Below are positions 1 through 6,811 of a DNA stretch of 8,278 bases, piece after piece (position 1 is the stretch's first letter; each line of letters starts with the position of its first letter). The DNA lies in contig JANRKG010000129.1 of NCBI GenBank assembly GCA_033763635.1, forward strand, positions 1 through 8,278, given 5' to 3'. The notes beneath the pieces were generated by a model that saw only the letters and a program-made list of their open reading frames with translations, did not search any database and had not been told where the DNA came from. The DNA comes from JANRKG01 sp033763635 (lineage in GTDB: Bacteria > Cyanobacteriota > Cyanobacteriia > GCF-001939115). Made by a program: the position numbers and the translations under genes.

Positions 1-1
1 C

Positions 2-964
2 ACCAGTTCGTCTCGCCCCCCCACTCCCTCGTCTCCTCCTTTTCGCCCCCTGATCTCCAAAATGCCCCAGAGTCGGGATTGGGCCTGTGTTCATACTTTT
101 GTCGGGCATCCTTCCTGGGTTAATTGCGTGGTCATCAGCCCGGATCAGTCCCTTATGGCAAGCGGCAGCTTAGATGACACGGTAAAGATCTGGAGTCTTC
201 AGACGGGGGACTTGATTCATACCCTGCGAGGTCACTCACGAGGCATCAATTGTCTGGCCTTTAGCCCTCGCGGACGAACGCTGGTGAGTGGTAGTGATGA
301 CGATACGATCCGGATCTGGAACTACGAAACTGGAGAACTGATCCGCACCCTGACCGATCACTCGCGGGACATTAATTCAGTCGCGATCAGCCTGGATGCT
401 CAAATTCTGGCGAGTGGGAGTGAAGATCGAACGGTTCGCCTCTGGAACTTGCATACTGGAGAACTCACCCGCACCCTATTTGGCCCCGGTGCAATGATTA
501 AAACCGTTGCCATCAGTCCTGACGGGCAGACTGTTGCCAGTGGCGGGCTAGACAACAAAATCAAACTCTGGAGCATGAAAACCGGGGAATTGATTCGCAC
601 CTTTTCCGGCCATTACAACTCAGTGATGGCGATCGTGATCAGTGCCAATGGTAAAACCCTGATCAGTGCCAGCAAAGACAAAACCATTCGCATCTGGAAT
701 CTGGAATCTGGGGAGATCGTCAATACCCTCTCTGGTCACTCGGATATCGTCAACTCCGTTGCCATCAGCCCGGATGGAAAAACAATCGTCAGCAGCAGCA
801 GCGACAAAACCATTCGGATTTGGGATTGGAAAACCGGGGAAAACCTGCATACCCTGATGGGACACGCTGATGCAGTGAATTCGATCGCCATCAGTGCCGA
901 TGGTCAATCTCTGGTCAGCGGTAGCAAGGACAAAACGATCAAAATCTGGCAAACCGCCAGTTAA
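2..964 (+). CDS. WD40 repeat protein, seven-bladed beta-propeller (5' partial)
   Basis: The frame is open from the first bases of the window to the TAA at 962-964. An ATG at 62 could start a 300-aa protein, but it has no Shine-Dalgarno sequence. The upstream frame reads as a Pro/Ser-rich linker (RPPTPSSPPFRP), typical of the hinge before a propeller in cyanobacterial multidomain proteins, so I infer a longer gene cut by the window edge; the missing part could be a kinase or another effector domain. Counting from the ATG at 62, seven WD units follow. The unit-ending Trp lies at residues 44, 86, 128, 170, 212, 254 and 296, and the GH position at 15, 57, 99 (DH), 141 (GP), 183, 225 and 267. The N-terminal strand (WACVHTF) matches the strand that closes the last blade. 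Propellers like this are protein-interaction scaffolds; no partner can be deduced. It converges on dnaE. Confidence 0.88.
   Translation, partial: TSSSRPPTPSSPPFRPLISKMPQSRDWACVHTFVGHPSWVNCVVISPDQSLMASGSLDDTVKIWSLQTGDLIHTLRGHSRGINCLAFSPRGRTLVSGSDDDTIRIWNYETGELIRTLTDHSRDINSVAISLDAQILASGSEDRTVRLWNLHTGELTRTLFGPGAMIKTVAISPDGQTVASGGLDNKIKLWSMKTGELIRTFSGHYNSVMAIVISANGKTLISASKDKTIRIWNLESGEIVNTLSGHSDIVNSVAISPDGKTIVSSSSDKTIRIWDWKTGENLHTLMGHADAVNSIAISADGQSLVSGSKDKTIKIWQTAS
104..964 (+). repeat. seven in-phase 126-bp WD40-coding units
   Basis: Seven consecutive units of exactly 42 codons (126 bp) begin at about 104, 230, 356, 482, 608, 734 and 860; the last is cut short by the stop codon. No unit has an insertion or deletion. 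Units 5 to 7 are closest to each other, sharing stretches such as DKTIRIW, and their DNA is also similar. Units 3 and 4 have lost the canonical GH pair. Confidence 0.85.
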
Positions 965-978
965 TGCCTATTCCACCC

Positions 979-3900
979 TTACGCCCCCTTCAAAGAAGCC
1001 GATCGCGCCACAAATCCCGCCTGACTGAGGGCTTGGACGACTCCTTCCGAGTTTTCCACCCGAAACTGGCTTCCCAGGCGCACACACTGGCGTTTGTGAG
1101 CGGATGCAACGATGGCGACGATCGGCACTTTGGCCCTGGCTTCTTCGCCCCGATGGGCCTTGAGAATCTCCCGCAGCCGATTTTGATACTCCAGATCCCC
1201 CGCGATTTGCGGTTCTAGTTCCACCATGACCATGTGAACTTGCTCGACGGGTTCCACATCATTCACCAGGAGTTGCGCCTGATCGTCGCGGCGATCGACC
1301 TTTCCCCAAACCATGAGTTGGGCATCCACGACCAGGTGTTCACTCACTTGTTCATAGACTTTGGGAAAAATCACCGCCTCTGCCTGTCCGGTCAAGTCTT
1401 CTACTTGCAGAATAGCCATCCGATCGCCCTTTTTGGTCACAACAGGCTTGATGCTCGTAATCATGATAATGGCGCTGACACTGGCTTCATCGGGTTGGCT
1501 ACCCAGGTCACTTAAGTTAATGGGGGCGAGAATCCGGGCGGACTGCTGCACCCGTTTGAGGGGATGATCGGAAATGTAGAAGCCTAAAAGTTCTTTTTCC
1601 AGTTGCAGTTTTTTCTGGGGTTCATAGTCGGGTACGATCGTCGCTTTCGGTTCCATATCAAAAGAGGGACCGCTGCTGCCATCCCCTCCAGACAGCAGAT
1701 CGAGCAGGTTCCCCTGGCCGATCGCTAGATCCCTGGCTCTAGACTGGGCCCAGTCTAAAATTAGGGGCAGGTCTTCCATTAATTGGCGACGGTTGGGTTC
1801 CAGTTTGTCAAAGGCTCCACAACCGATCAGGGCTTCCAGGGCGCGACGGTTCACCGCTCGGCTATCCACACGGGTACATAGATCCCCCAGGGACTTGAAG
1901 GGTTTCCCGCCGTCTCGCGCCACCAGGATCGCCTCAACCGCTCCTTCCCCGACATTCCGCACAGCCCCTAATCCAAACAGAATGCTTTCCGATAAGGGGG
2001 TAAAGTCGATGCGCGATCGGTTAATATCCGGTGGGTCCACCCGAATCCCTAATCGCTGGCAGGAGTTAATGTACAACTGCACCTTGTCCTGGTCGCCACT
2101 GTTGGAGGTGAGCAGAGCCGCCATGTACTCGACGGGATAGTTAGCCTTTAAGTAGGCCGTTTGATAGGTAACGTATCCATAGGCGGTGGAGTGGGACTTG
2201 TTAAAGCAATACTCAGCAAATTTAACCATCTGCTCAAACAAATCGGCGGCAATCTTGGGGTCTACCTTATTCTTTTTCGCCCCTTCCACGAAGATGCTTT
2301 GATGCTTTTCCATCTCCTCTTTCTTCTTTTTCCCCATTGCCCGCCGCAACAGGTCCGCTTGCCCCAGGGAATAACCACCCATGTCCTGGGCGATTTTCAT
2401 GATCTGCTCCTGGTAGACCATGATGCCGTAGGTTTCATTCAGGATGGGCTTTAAAAGCTCATGGTCATATTCAATTTTTTCAATCCCGTGTTTGCGGTTG
2501 ATGAACTTGGGGATCAGCCCTGCGTCTAGGGGACCGGGACGATACAGTGCCAGCACAGAGGAAATATCCTCTAATCCAGAGGGCTTGAGATCCCGGACAA
2601 TCTGCCGCATCCCCGATGATTCCAACTGAAAGATGCCTTCTAAATCTCCTCGGGCCAAAAGTTTGTAGGCTTCTGGATCATCAAGGGGGAGGCGATCGAG
2701 GTCAATTTCGAACTTACGAGAGGTTTTGATCAGATCCAGGGTTTTCTGAATCATGGTCAGGTTCCTCAGCCCCAGAAAGTCCATCTTCAGCAGCCCCAGC
2801 GCTTCGATGTCTTCCATATAGTATTGGGTGATGACGGAACCATCGTTGTTGCGCTGGAGGGGTACCACTTCGTCCAAAGGGTCGGCGGAGATGACCACGC
2901 CAGCCGCATGCATTCCAAAAGTTTTGTTGGTGCCTTCAATCCGCATCGCCATATCGAGCCAGCGACGCACCTTGGGGTCATTTTCGTATTTTTCTTTGAA
3001 CTCTGGAGCAGGGGTTTCTTCCGAGATCATCACCTTGAGCTTGGTGGGTTTCCCCCGCATGACGGGGATCATCTTTGCCATGCGATCAGCTTCCCCGTAG
3101 GGAATATCCAGCACACGGGCCACATCTTTCAACACGGCCTTGGAGGTCATGCGGTTGAAGGTAATAATCTGGGCAACCCGATCTTCTCCGTACTTTTGGG
3201 TGACGTACTGGATTACCTCGTCCCGCCGTTCAATACAGAAGTCCGTGTCAATATCGGGCATGGACTTTCGTTCTGGATTCAGGAATCGCTCAAACAAGAG
3301 ACCGTGATGCACAGGGTCAATGTTTGTGATTCCCATTGCATAGGCCACCAGCGATCCCGCTGCCGATCCCCGTCCGGGACCGACCGGGATACTGTGATCC
3401 CGTGCGTATTTGATGTAATCCCACACGACCAGAAAGTAGGTGGCAAACCCCATTTTTTGCATCATCTTCAGTTCGTAGTCCAACCGCTCCTGGTACGCAG
3501 AAGACAAGTCAGAATAGGACTGAAGTTCAAATCGGGCCTGTAACCCTTCCCGGGCTACCTTTTCTAAATAGCTATCGGCAGTATAACCGTCTGGGATCGG
3601 ATAGTCGGGGATGCGGGGCTCCCCCAGAATGCCGTAGTTCTCATCGACTTTGGAAGCCACTTCCAGCGTGTTGGCGATCGCTTCCTGAATCACGTCATCA
3701 GGCAGGTGATCGCGGAATAACTGGGCCATTTCCTCCGCCGATTTCAGATACTCGGTGCCGCTGTAGCGTAGACGTTTTTCTTCTGAGATCAGCTTCCCCG
3801 TTTGGATGCAGAGCAACGCATCGTGGGCCTCTACATCCTTACAGGAAACGTAGTGGGAATCGTTGGTAGCAATGAGTTTAATGCCCAACTCACGGGCAAT

Positions 3901-4476
3901 CTGGACAATCTCAACATTCACGATCCGGTCTTCCATCGACCCGTGATCCTGCAACTCCAGATAATAGTCGTCTCCAAAGATGTCTTTGTACCACTGGGCC
4001 ACCCGACGGGCAATCTCTGGCTTCTTCTGAAGAATGGCCTGGGGCACTTCCCCCCCCAAACAGGCACTCGTGACAATCAAGCCCTCCCGATATTGGGTCA
4101 AGAGGTCTTTATTGATACAGGGACGGGAGAAGATGCCCTTTCCCTGAACTCCCTTCAGGTGGGAAAGGGTGGTCAACTTGACTAAGTTCTTATAGCCCTG
4201 TTTGTTTTTCGCCAGAACGACTTGATGATAACGGGGACGACGTTCCTGCTTCTCAATGTCCCCATTGATCACATACATTTCATTGCCGATGATCGGCTTA
4301 ATCCCTTTGCCCTTGCAGACCTTCAACAGTTCGATCGCCCCATACATGACTCCGTGATCTGTCAGGGCGATCGCAGGCATCCCCAATTCCAGGGCTCGAT
4401 CGATTAGATCGGGTAGTTGGCTGGCTCCATCCAGCAAACTATAGTCACTATGAATATGAAGACCCACAAAGGACAT
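979..4476 (-). CDS. dnaE: DNA polymerase III subunit alpha, contiguous and intein-free
   Basis: This is the catalytic subunit of the replicative DNA polymerase, 1165 aa, full length for the family (E. coli about 1160). The N-terminal PHP domain starts at residue 5 and keeps likely metal ligands (H7-I-H9, D40-H41, E66). The palm carries PDIDTDF with catalytic Asp408 and Asp410, and the third Asp566 in KMDFLGL. QGNLL at 921-925 sits where E. coli DnaE has its internal beta-clamp-binding motif (920-924). An OB fold covers about 1000-1075. I chose ATG 4476 because the protein then begins MSFVGLHIHSDYS as family members do; the open frame reaches a TTG at 4542, but that adds a 22-residue tail running through tandem repeats. 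In Synechocystis and Nostoc the gene is split by an intein between AEY and CFN; here Y756-C757 are directly joined. The stop lies 14 bp from the convergent WD40 stop. Confidence 0.97.
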   Translation of the reverse strand: MSFVGLHIHSDYSLLDGASQLPDLIDRALELGMPAIALTDHGVMYGAIELLKVCKGKGIKPIIGNEMYVINGDIEKQERRPRYHQVVLAKNKQGYKNLVKLTTLSHLKGVQGKGIFSRPCINKDLLTQYREGLIVTSACLGGEVPQAILQKKPEIARRVAQWYKDIFGDDYYLELQDHGSMEDRIVNVEIVQIARELGIKLIATNDSHYVSCKDVEAHDALLCIQTGKLISEEKRLRYSGTEYLKSAEEMAQLFRDHLPDDVIQEAIANTLEVASKVDENYGILGEPRIPDYPIPDGYTADSYLEKVAREGLQARFELQSYSDLSSAYQERLDYELKMMQKMGFATYFLVVWDYIKYARDHSIPVGPGRGSAAGSLVAYAMGITNIDPVHHGLLFERFLNPERKSMPDIDTDFCIERRDEVIQYVTQKYGEDRVAQIITFNRMTSKAVLKDVARVLDIPYGEADRMAKMIPVMRGKPTKLKVMISEETPAPEFKEKYENDPKVRRWLDMAMRIEGTNKTFGMHAAGVVISADPLDEVVPLQRNNDGSVITQYYMEDIEALGLLKMDFLGLRNLTMIQKTLDLIKTSRKFEIDLDRLPLDDPEAYKLLARGDLEGIFQLESSGMRQIVRDLKPSGLEDISSVLALYRPGPLDAGLIPKFINRKHGIEKIEYDHELLKPILNETYGIMVYQEQIMKIAQDMGGYSLGQADLLRRAMGKKKKEEMEKHQSIFVEGAKKNKVDPKIAADLFEQMVKFAEYCFNKSHSTAYGYVTYQTAYLKANYPVEYMAALLTSNSGDQDKVQLYINSCQRLGIRVDPPDINRSRIDFTPLSESILFGLGAVRNVGEGAVEAILVARDGGKPFKSLGDLCTRVDSRAVNRRALEALIGCGAFDKLEPNRRQLMEDLPLILDWAQSRARDLAIGQGNLLDLLSGGDGSSGPSFDMEPKATIVPDYEPQKKLQLEKELLGFYISDHPLKRVQQSARILAPINLSDLGSQPDEASVSAIIMITSIKPVVTKKGDRMAILQVEDLTGQAEAVIFPKVYEQVSEHLVVDAQLMVWGKVDRRDDQAQLLVNDVEPVEQVHMVMVELEPQIAGDLEYQNRLREILKAHRGEEARAKVPIVAIVASAHKRQCVRLGSQFRVENSEGVVQALSQAGFVARSASLKGA
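2206..2211 (-). other. empty DnaE intein insertion site (AEY|CFN)
   Basis: The codons for Tyr756 and Cys757 meet at 2208/2209, inside the sequence KFAEYCFNKSHSTAYG. This is exactly the junction left after trans-splicing of the cyanobacterial split DnaE intein. Here it is encoded as continuous DNA, with no intein and no gene break. Confidence 0.9.
3674..3681. repeat. HIP1 octamer GCGATCGC
   Basis: Exact copy of the highly iterated palindrome found in excess in many cyanobacterial genomes, inside dnaE. Many near-copies sharing the CGATCG core are scattered through the window. Confidence 0.9.
4367..4374. repeat. HIP1 octamer GCGATCGC
   Basis: Second exact HIP1 palindrome, in the 5' part of dnaE, within the PHP-domain coding sequence. 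Confidence 0.9.
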
Positions 4477-4510
4477 AGGCGTATCCAGGATTGCAAAGAC
4501 GGAAAGAACT

Positions 4511-4549
4511 GCACAAGAAAGCTGCACAAGAAAGTTGCACAAGAAATAT
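4511..4549 (-). repeat. three 13-bp tandem repeats in the dnaE leader
   Basis: GCACAAGAAA plus three variable bases occurs three times head to tail at 4511-4523, 4524-4536 and 4537-4549 (plus-strand view). The ten-base core is identical in all three. They lie between the predicted dnaE promoter and its ATG, so the mRNA leader would carry three copies of TTTCTTGTGC. A 13-bp period is not a multiple of three, which argues against a coding role. Confidence 0.85.
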
Positions 4550-4587
4550 ACAACAGTTGCCCTTAGCCTACAGGATTCAAGCCTCTA

Positions 4588-4616
4588 TATCTAGTGTCTC
4601 ATCAAATATTTGTCAA
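4588..4616 (-). promoter_or_regulatory. predicted sigma-70-type promoter of dnaE
   Basis: On the minus strand a perfect -35 TTGACA (4611-4616) is followed after exactly 17 bp by TAGATA (4588-4593), a weak -10. Transcription would start near 4580, giving a leader of about 100 nt with the 13-bp repeats. The palindrome CAAATATTTG (4603-4612) overlaps the spacer and the edge of the -35, and could be an operator. Confidence 0.5.
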
Positions 4617-4691
4617 AATTAAGGTCTATTACTAGCGGTTTGAAAGTAAGGATTTTATATAGAACATTTGTATTTTATCACTATTCCATTT

Positions 4692-4715
4692 CTTGGATAG
4701 AGGCTGTTATCCAGG
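4692..4715. other. inverted repeat / hairpin
   Basis: CTTGGATA (4692-4699) pairs with TATCCAGG (4708-4715) around an 8-nt loop, an 8-bp stem with one G-T pair. No T-run follows, so it is not a clear terminator. It overlaps the CAGGTTGA repeats. Confidence 0.45.
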
Positions 4716-4737
4716 TTGAGACAGGTTGACAGGTTAA
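4712..4737 (+). repeat. three CAGGTTGA-type direct repeats
   Basis: CAGGTTGA at 4712-4719 and 4722-4729 and CAGGTTAA at 4730-4737 lie in the same orientation, with starts 10 and 8 bp apart. Such spacing can mark a binding site for a regulator, but it is far from both flanking genes (about 235 bp from the dnaE start and 540 bp from the V4R start). Confidence 0.55.
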
Positions 4738-4756
4738 ACGCCCGATTGTGAGTCTT

Positions 4757-4788
4757 TCCCTTCTGCCCTCCGCCTTCTGCCTCTTCTT
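4757..4788. repeat. pyrimidine-rich degenerate heptamer repeat
   Basis: CCTTCTGCC occurs at 4759-4767 and 4773-4781, 14 bp (two heptamer periods) apart, in an almost pure pyrimidine tract. It resembles the short tandemly repeated repetitive (STRR) sequences in cyanobacterial intergenic DNA. Confidence 0.55.
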
Positions 4789-5049
4789 AAAATGGCTTAA
4801 ATTGTTAAAAGTTATGAGTTGTAAAGTTATTTGTTAGATCCGAAGAGTGAAGGGGAATATTGACTCTGAGGGACAGATTTGAGATAGGAAGATAGCCTGG
4901 GTTTCACCTCTGGAACATTGAAGTAAACAATCTCTTTCCGGCACGGGCTGTGGAAGGGTTGTAAATGTCAGGAGAGTTTTGAATCTCAGAAGTCTGGAAA
5001 ATAGCTGGAAAACAGTTTGCTTTTAAGGCTGCATCTTTCAAGGATTCAC

Positions 5050-5061
5050 AAGTCATGACTT
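5050..5061. promoter_or_regulatory. 12-bp perfect palindrome, possible operator
   Basis: AAGTCATGACTT is a perfect dyad. It ends where a TAAAAT hexamer (5062-5067) begins and is followed by a 16-bp tandem duplication. The site is about 220 bp upstream of the first V4R start. A regulator site is possible but untested. Confidence 0.35.
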
Positions 5062-5062
5062 T

Positions 5063-5094
5063 AAAATGTGAATTGGAAAAAATGTGAATTGGAA
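5063..5094 (+). repeat. perfect 16-bp tandem duplication
   Basis: AAAATGTGAATTGGAA occurs twice with no gap and no mismatch, at 5063-5078 and 5079-5094. It lies upstream of the V4R operon. Confidence 0.95.
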
Positions 5095-5267
5095 GCAACT
5101 GTGACTTGAAAGGGGCAGTCTGAGATCAGATTGAGAACTGTTAAAGCCTATCCTCAAGTGTCTTGATAAAAATAAAAATTAAGTCAGTGCATCATCCGAT
5201 CCGAAAGCTGCTTTTGCTGTCCTTTAGAACTTGATCCGTTTACGATCTTTTCATCCCAGAATTTGCC

Positions 5268-5271
5268 AGGA
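5268..5271 (+). promoter_or_regulatory. ribosome binding site fixing the first V4R start
   Basis: AGGA lies 7 bases before the ATG at 5279. It supports that start over the upstream in-frame TTG at 5231. Confidence 0.7.
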
Positions 5272-5278
5272 ATACGCT

Positions 5279-5962
5279 ATGGTAACTACCGCCGCTAATG
5301 CCCATTCTGCCCATAAAAAGTATCCCAAAAAACATAACCACTACGGATTTCGAGATTTCTTCCAATTTGACCAGGACACGGGCAAAATTCTAGATTGGAA
5401 TGACAGCCAGAACGTTCTCACCAGCGAAGATTTTATCATTGGGCTGGTGGAAGGTCTGGAAGAGGAAGTGGGCGATGCCTCTGCTGCCATCATGTACACG
5501 ATCGGCTGTGAATGGGGCCAGAAAGACGCTTTCTTCTTTGATAAGTGGTTTGAAAAGGAATTCGATCGCAGCCCCCGCCAAACCAACCTCCTGTTTTTGC
5601 TGGAAACCTGGTGGTGGCCTTACACCTCTCAGGGCTGGGGCCGTTGGGAAGTGGATATGGGCGATCGTAAGCAAGGCTTCATGTTCATCAACCTGTTTGA
5701 CTCAGCCGTTGCCCGATCTTTGGGAGATGTCGGCAAGCCTGTGTGTTATCTCTATGCAGGTCTCTTCGCTGGGTTCTTCACAGAGATGGTCAAAAAACAA
5801 CTCAGTTGTATTGAGATTCAGTGCTACTCAATGGGGGAAACCTATTGCAAATTCCTATTGGGGGGGCAGGAGCGCATTGATGCAGCCGGATTCTGGTTGC
5901 AAGAAGGGGCGACGGCTCGCGACATCGAGAAGCGGTTGCGTACAGGAGATCGGCTGAAATGA
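5279..5962 (+). CDS. V4R-domain protein, Slr0144-like
   Basis: A 227-aa soluble protein with no signal peptide or membrane segment. The C-terminal half has the V4R (4-vinyl reductase) signature: PVCYLYAGLFAGFF, then LSCIEIQC-YSMGETYC-KF, with Cys156, Cys177, Cys182 and Cys190; Cys77 lies in GCEWG. V4R domains are predicted small-molecule binders related to bacteriochlorophyll-pathway BchJ; enzymatic activity here is not shown. The gene order matches Synechocystis slr0144-slr0147, an operon supporting photosystem II assembly, so I infer a role with tetrapyrroles or pigment-protein complexes. The ATG at 5279 has an AGGA site. The longer TTG-initiated form adds 16 residues without a ribosome site. 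The 3' end overlaps the next gene by ATGA, showing translational coupling. It is clearly paralogous to the gene at 6887. Confidence 0.9.
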   Translation: MVTTAANAHSAHKKYPKKHNHYGFRDFFQFDQDTGKILDWNDSQNVLTSEDFIIGLVEGLEEEVGDASAAIMYTIGCEWGQKDAFFFDKWFEKEFDRSPRQTNLLFLLETWWWPYTSQGWGRWEVDMGDRKQGFMFINLFDSAVARSLGDVGKPVCYLYAGLFAGFFTEMVKKQLSCIEIQCYSMGETYCKFLLGGQERIDAAGFWLQEGATARDIEKRLRTGDRLK

Positions 5963-6276
5963 GTCCCATGATGCTGCAAACCAATGGTAATGCGAAAGCG
6001 GCTCAGGCCCGTCAGTGGCTCCAGGCATCGGTCAAGGAGTTTTTCTCAGGGGTTAATTGGGACGATCAACCCCTGGAAGTTCAAGTTCTGAAACAGAACA
6101 ACTTGGCAGCAACGGAGGGGCCATTGAGTCTCACGCTGACGGTTGGGCAATTTTTTGGAGCGATTCCCTGGGAGGGTGGCCCTTCCCTGCCAAAAACAGC
6201 CGCAATTGACATGCCCCTAGTCGATCAAACGAAAGCGGATGACTTCACCCTGGATGACTTTTCCAGTCTCTTTTAG
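5959..6276 (+). CDS. conserved small protein, Slr0145-like
   Basis: A 105-aa protein with no domain I recognise by function; its identity rests on position between Slr0144-like and Slr0146-like genes and on similar size. It starts at an ATG overlapping the previous stop (ATGA), with AGGAGA at 5944-5949, nine bases upstream. A related motif occurs twice: VKEFFSGVNWD (residues 25-35) and VGQFFGAIPWE (62-72). The C-terminus is acidic and aromatic (DDFTLDDFSSLF). There is no signal peptide, no cysteine and no membrane segment. In the PAP operon context it probably serves photosystem II biogenesis, perhaps as an adaptor carrying short binding motifs; that is inference. Confidence 0.85.
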   Translation: MSPMMLQTNGNAKAAQARQWLQASVKEFFSGVNWDDQPLEVQVLKQNNLAATEGPLSLTLTVGQFFGAIPWEGGPSLPKTAAIDMPLVDQTKADDFTLDDFSSLF

Positions 6277-6334
6277 TCTGATTTCTCGTTGGGCACTACC
6301 AGTTCTGTTCAACTCTTAAACCCAGGTAAGCACT

Positions 6335-6802
6335 ATGCATAAACAGATAGAAGAACTGTTTGACGAAGCCGAAAATCGTTATCTGAAAACAGAAGAACTC
6401 AATGTCTTGAGTCAGTATGTTAGTTCTCTTCCCGAACGTTTGGAAACCTATCGCCTGATTCGCGATCAGGAGTTGGACATTATGCAACAGGTGGTGGACC
6501 AACTTCAGAAACAAATGCCTGATGAGCCGATCGCCAATCTGGAACGCAGCATTAAGAATGCACTGCTTGTTGTGCGCCATTGTGCGATGGGGATGTTACT
6601 GAATGATGAAAACTATATACAGGATCGCGCTTTGAATTGGTTAAGCCGCACGGCTCAAGTTTATAACACACAGACGATCGATACGGTCCTCTATCGTTTG
6701 CTGACCCAGCGCCTCAGCCAGGTTCTCACGCCTCAGCAACTCGGTCTGTTTAATCCTTTCCTCCAATTGGTTCAGCAACGTTTACTCGTTAGCGCTTCCT
6801 AG
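6335..6802 (+). CDS. phycobiliprotein-like protein without bilin cysteine, Slr0146-like
   Basis: A 155-aa, predicted all-helical soluble protein. By eye it lines up with phycobilisome alpha/beta chains: an N-terminal stretch with RYLKTEELNVL (compare the RFLSNTELQAV type of phycocyanin alpha), then LERSIKNALLVVRHC (69-83), where phycocyanin has CARDIGYYLRMVTYC. The bilin-attaching Cys84 of phycocyanin corresponds to Leu69, so covalent chromophore binding of the usual type is not expected; Cys83 matches the second cysteine. At 155 aa it is slightly shorter than true phycobiliproteins (about 160-175). The order matches slr0146. AGGTAAG at 6324-6330 is the likely ribosome site. It lies 58 bp after the small gene and 84 bp before the second V4R gene. 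The fold match is my reading of the sequence, not a search result. Confidence 0.8.
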   Translation: MHKQIEELFDEAENRYLKTEELNVLSQYVSSLPERLETYRLIRDQELDIMQQVVDQLQKQMPDEPIANLERSIKNALLVVRHCAMGMLLNDENYIQDRALNWLSRTAQVYNTQTIDTVLYRLLTQRLSQVLTPQQLGLFNPFLQLVQQRLLVSAS

Positions 6803-6811
6803 CCCATTCGT

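Larger units (their letters stand above)
4477..5278. other. 802-bp intergenic region between dnaE and the V4R operon
   Basis: The region separates two divergent start codons and is richer in A and T than its flanks. I find no convincing protein gene, tRNA or rRNA. It holds a dnaE promoter and leader repeats near 4511-4616, a hairpin and direct repeats at 4692-4737, a pyrimidine-rich repeat at 4757-4788, and a palindrome plus tandem duplication at 5050-5094. Other small dyads are TCTGA/TCAGA at 5119-5130 and AAAGC/GCTTT at 5204-5214. No clear sigma-70 promoter is visible for the rightward operon. The weak reading is TAAAAT at 5062-5067 as a -10 without a good -35. An unannotated small RNA cannot be excluded in this much space. 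Confidence 0.7.

Noticed and set aside
2824..3543. 239-aa reading frame opposite dnaE
   Set aside because: It lies wholly antisense to the catalytic core of dnaE; its His-rich, low-similarity translation is what the complement of that gene gives by chance.
4477..4542. N-terminal extension of DnaE to a TTG at 4542
   Set aside because: The added 22 residues run across a 13-bp tandem repeat in non-triplet phase, and the family N-terminus MSFVGLHIHS begins at the ATG at 4476.
4803..4840. High-light element (HLR1, RpaB-type) around TTGTAAAGTT
   Set aside because: Only one half-site resembles the consensus; the second half at the required spacing does not match.
4904..5098. 64-aa reading frame on the minus strand in the intergenic region
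   Set aside because: It starts at TTG, has no ribosome site, no recognisable motif, and includes the 16-bp tandem repeat region at its 5' end.
5231..5278. Longer first V4R protein starting at TTG 5231
   Set aside because: There is no ribosome site before 5231, while AGGA precedes the ATG at 5279 with good spacing.
5101..5278. Sigma-70 promoter close to the first V4R start
   Set aside because: TTGAAA, TTGAGA and TTGATA hexamers occur, but none has an acceptable -10 at 16-18 bp.
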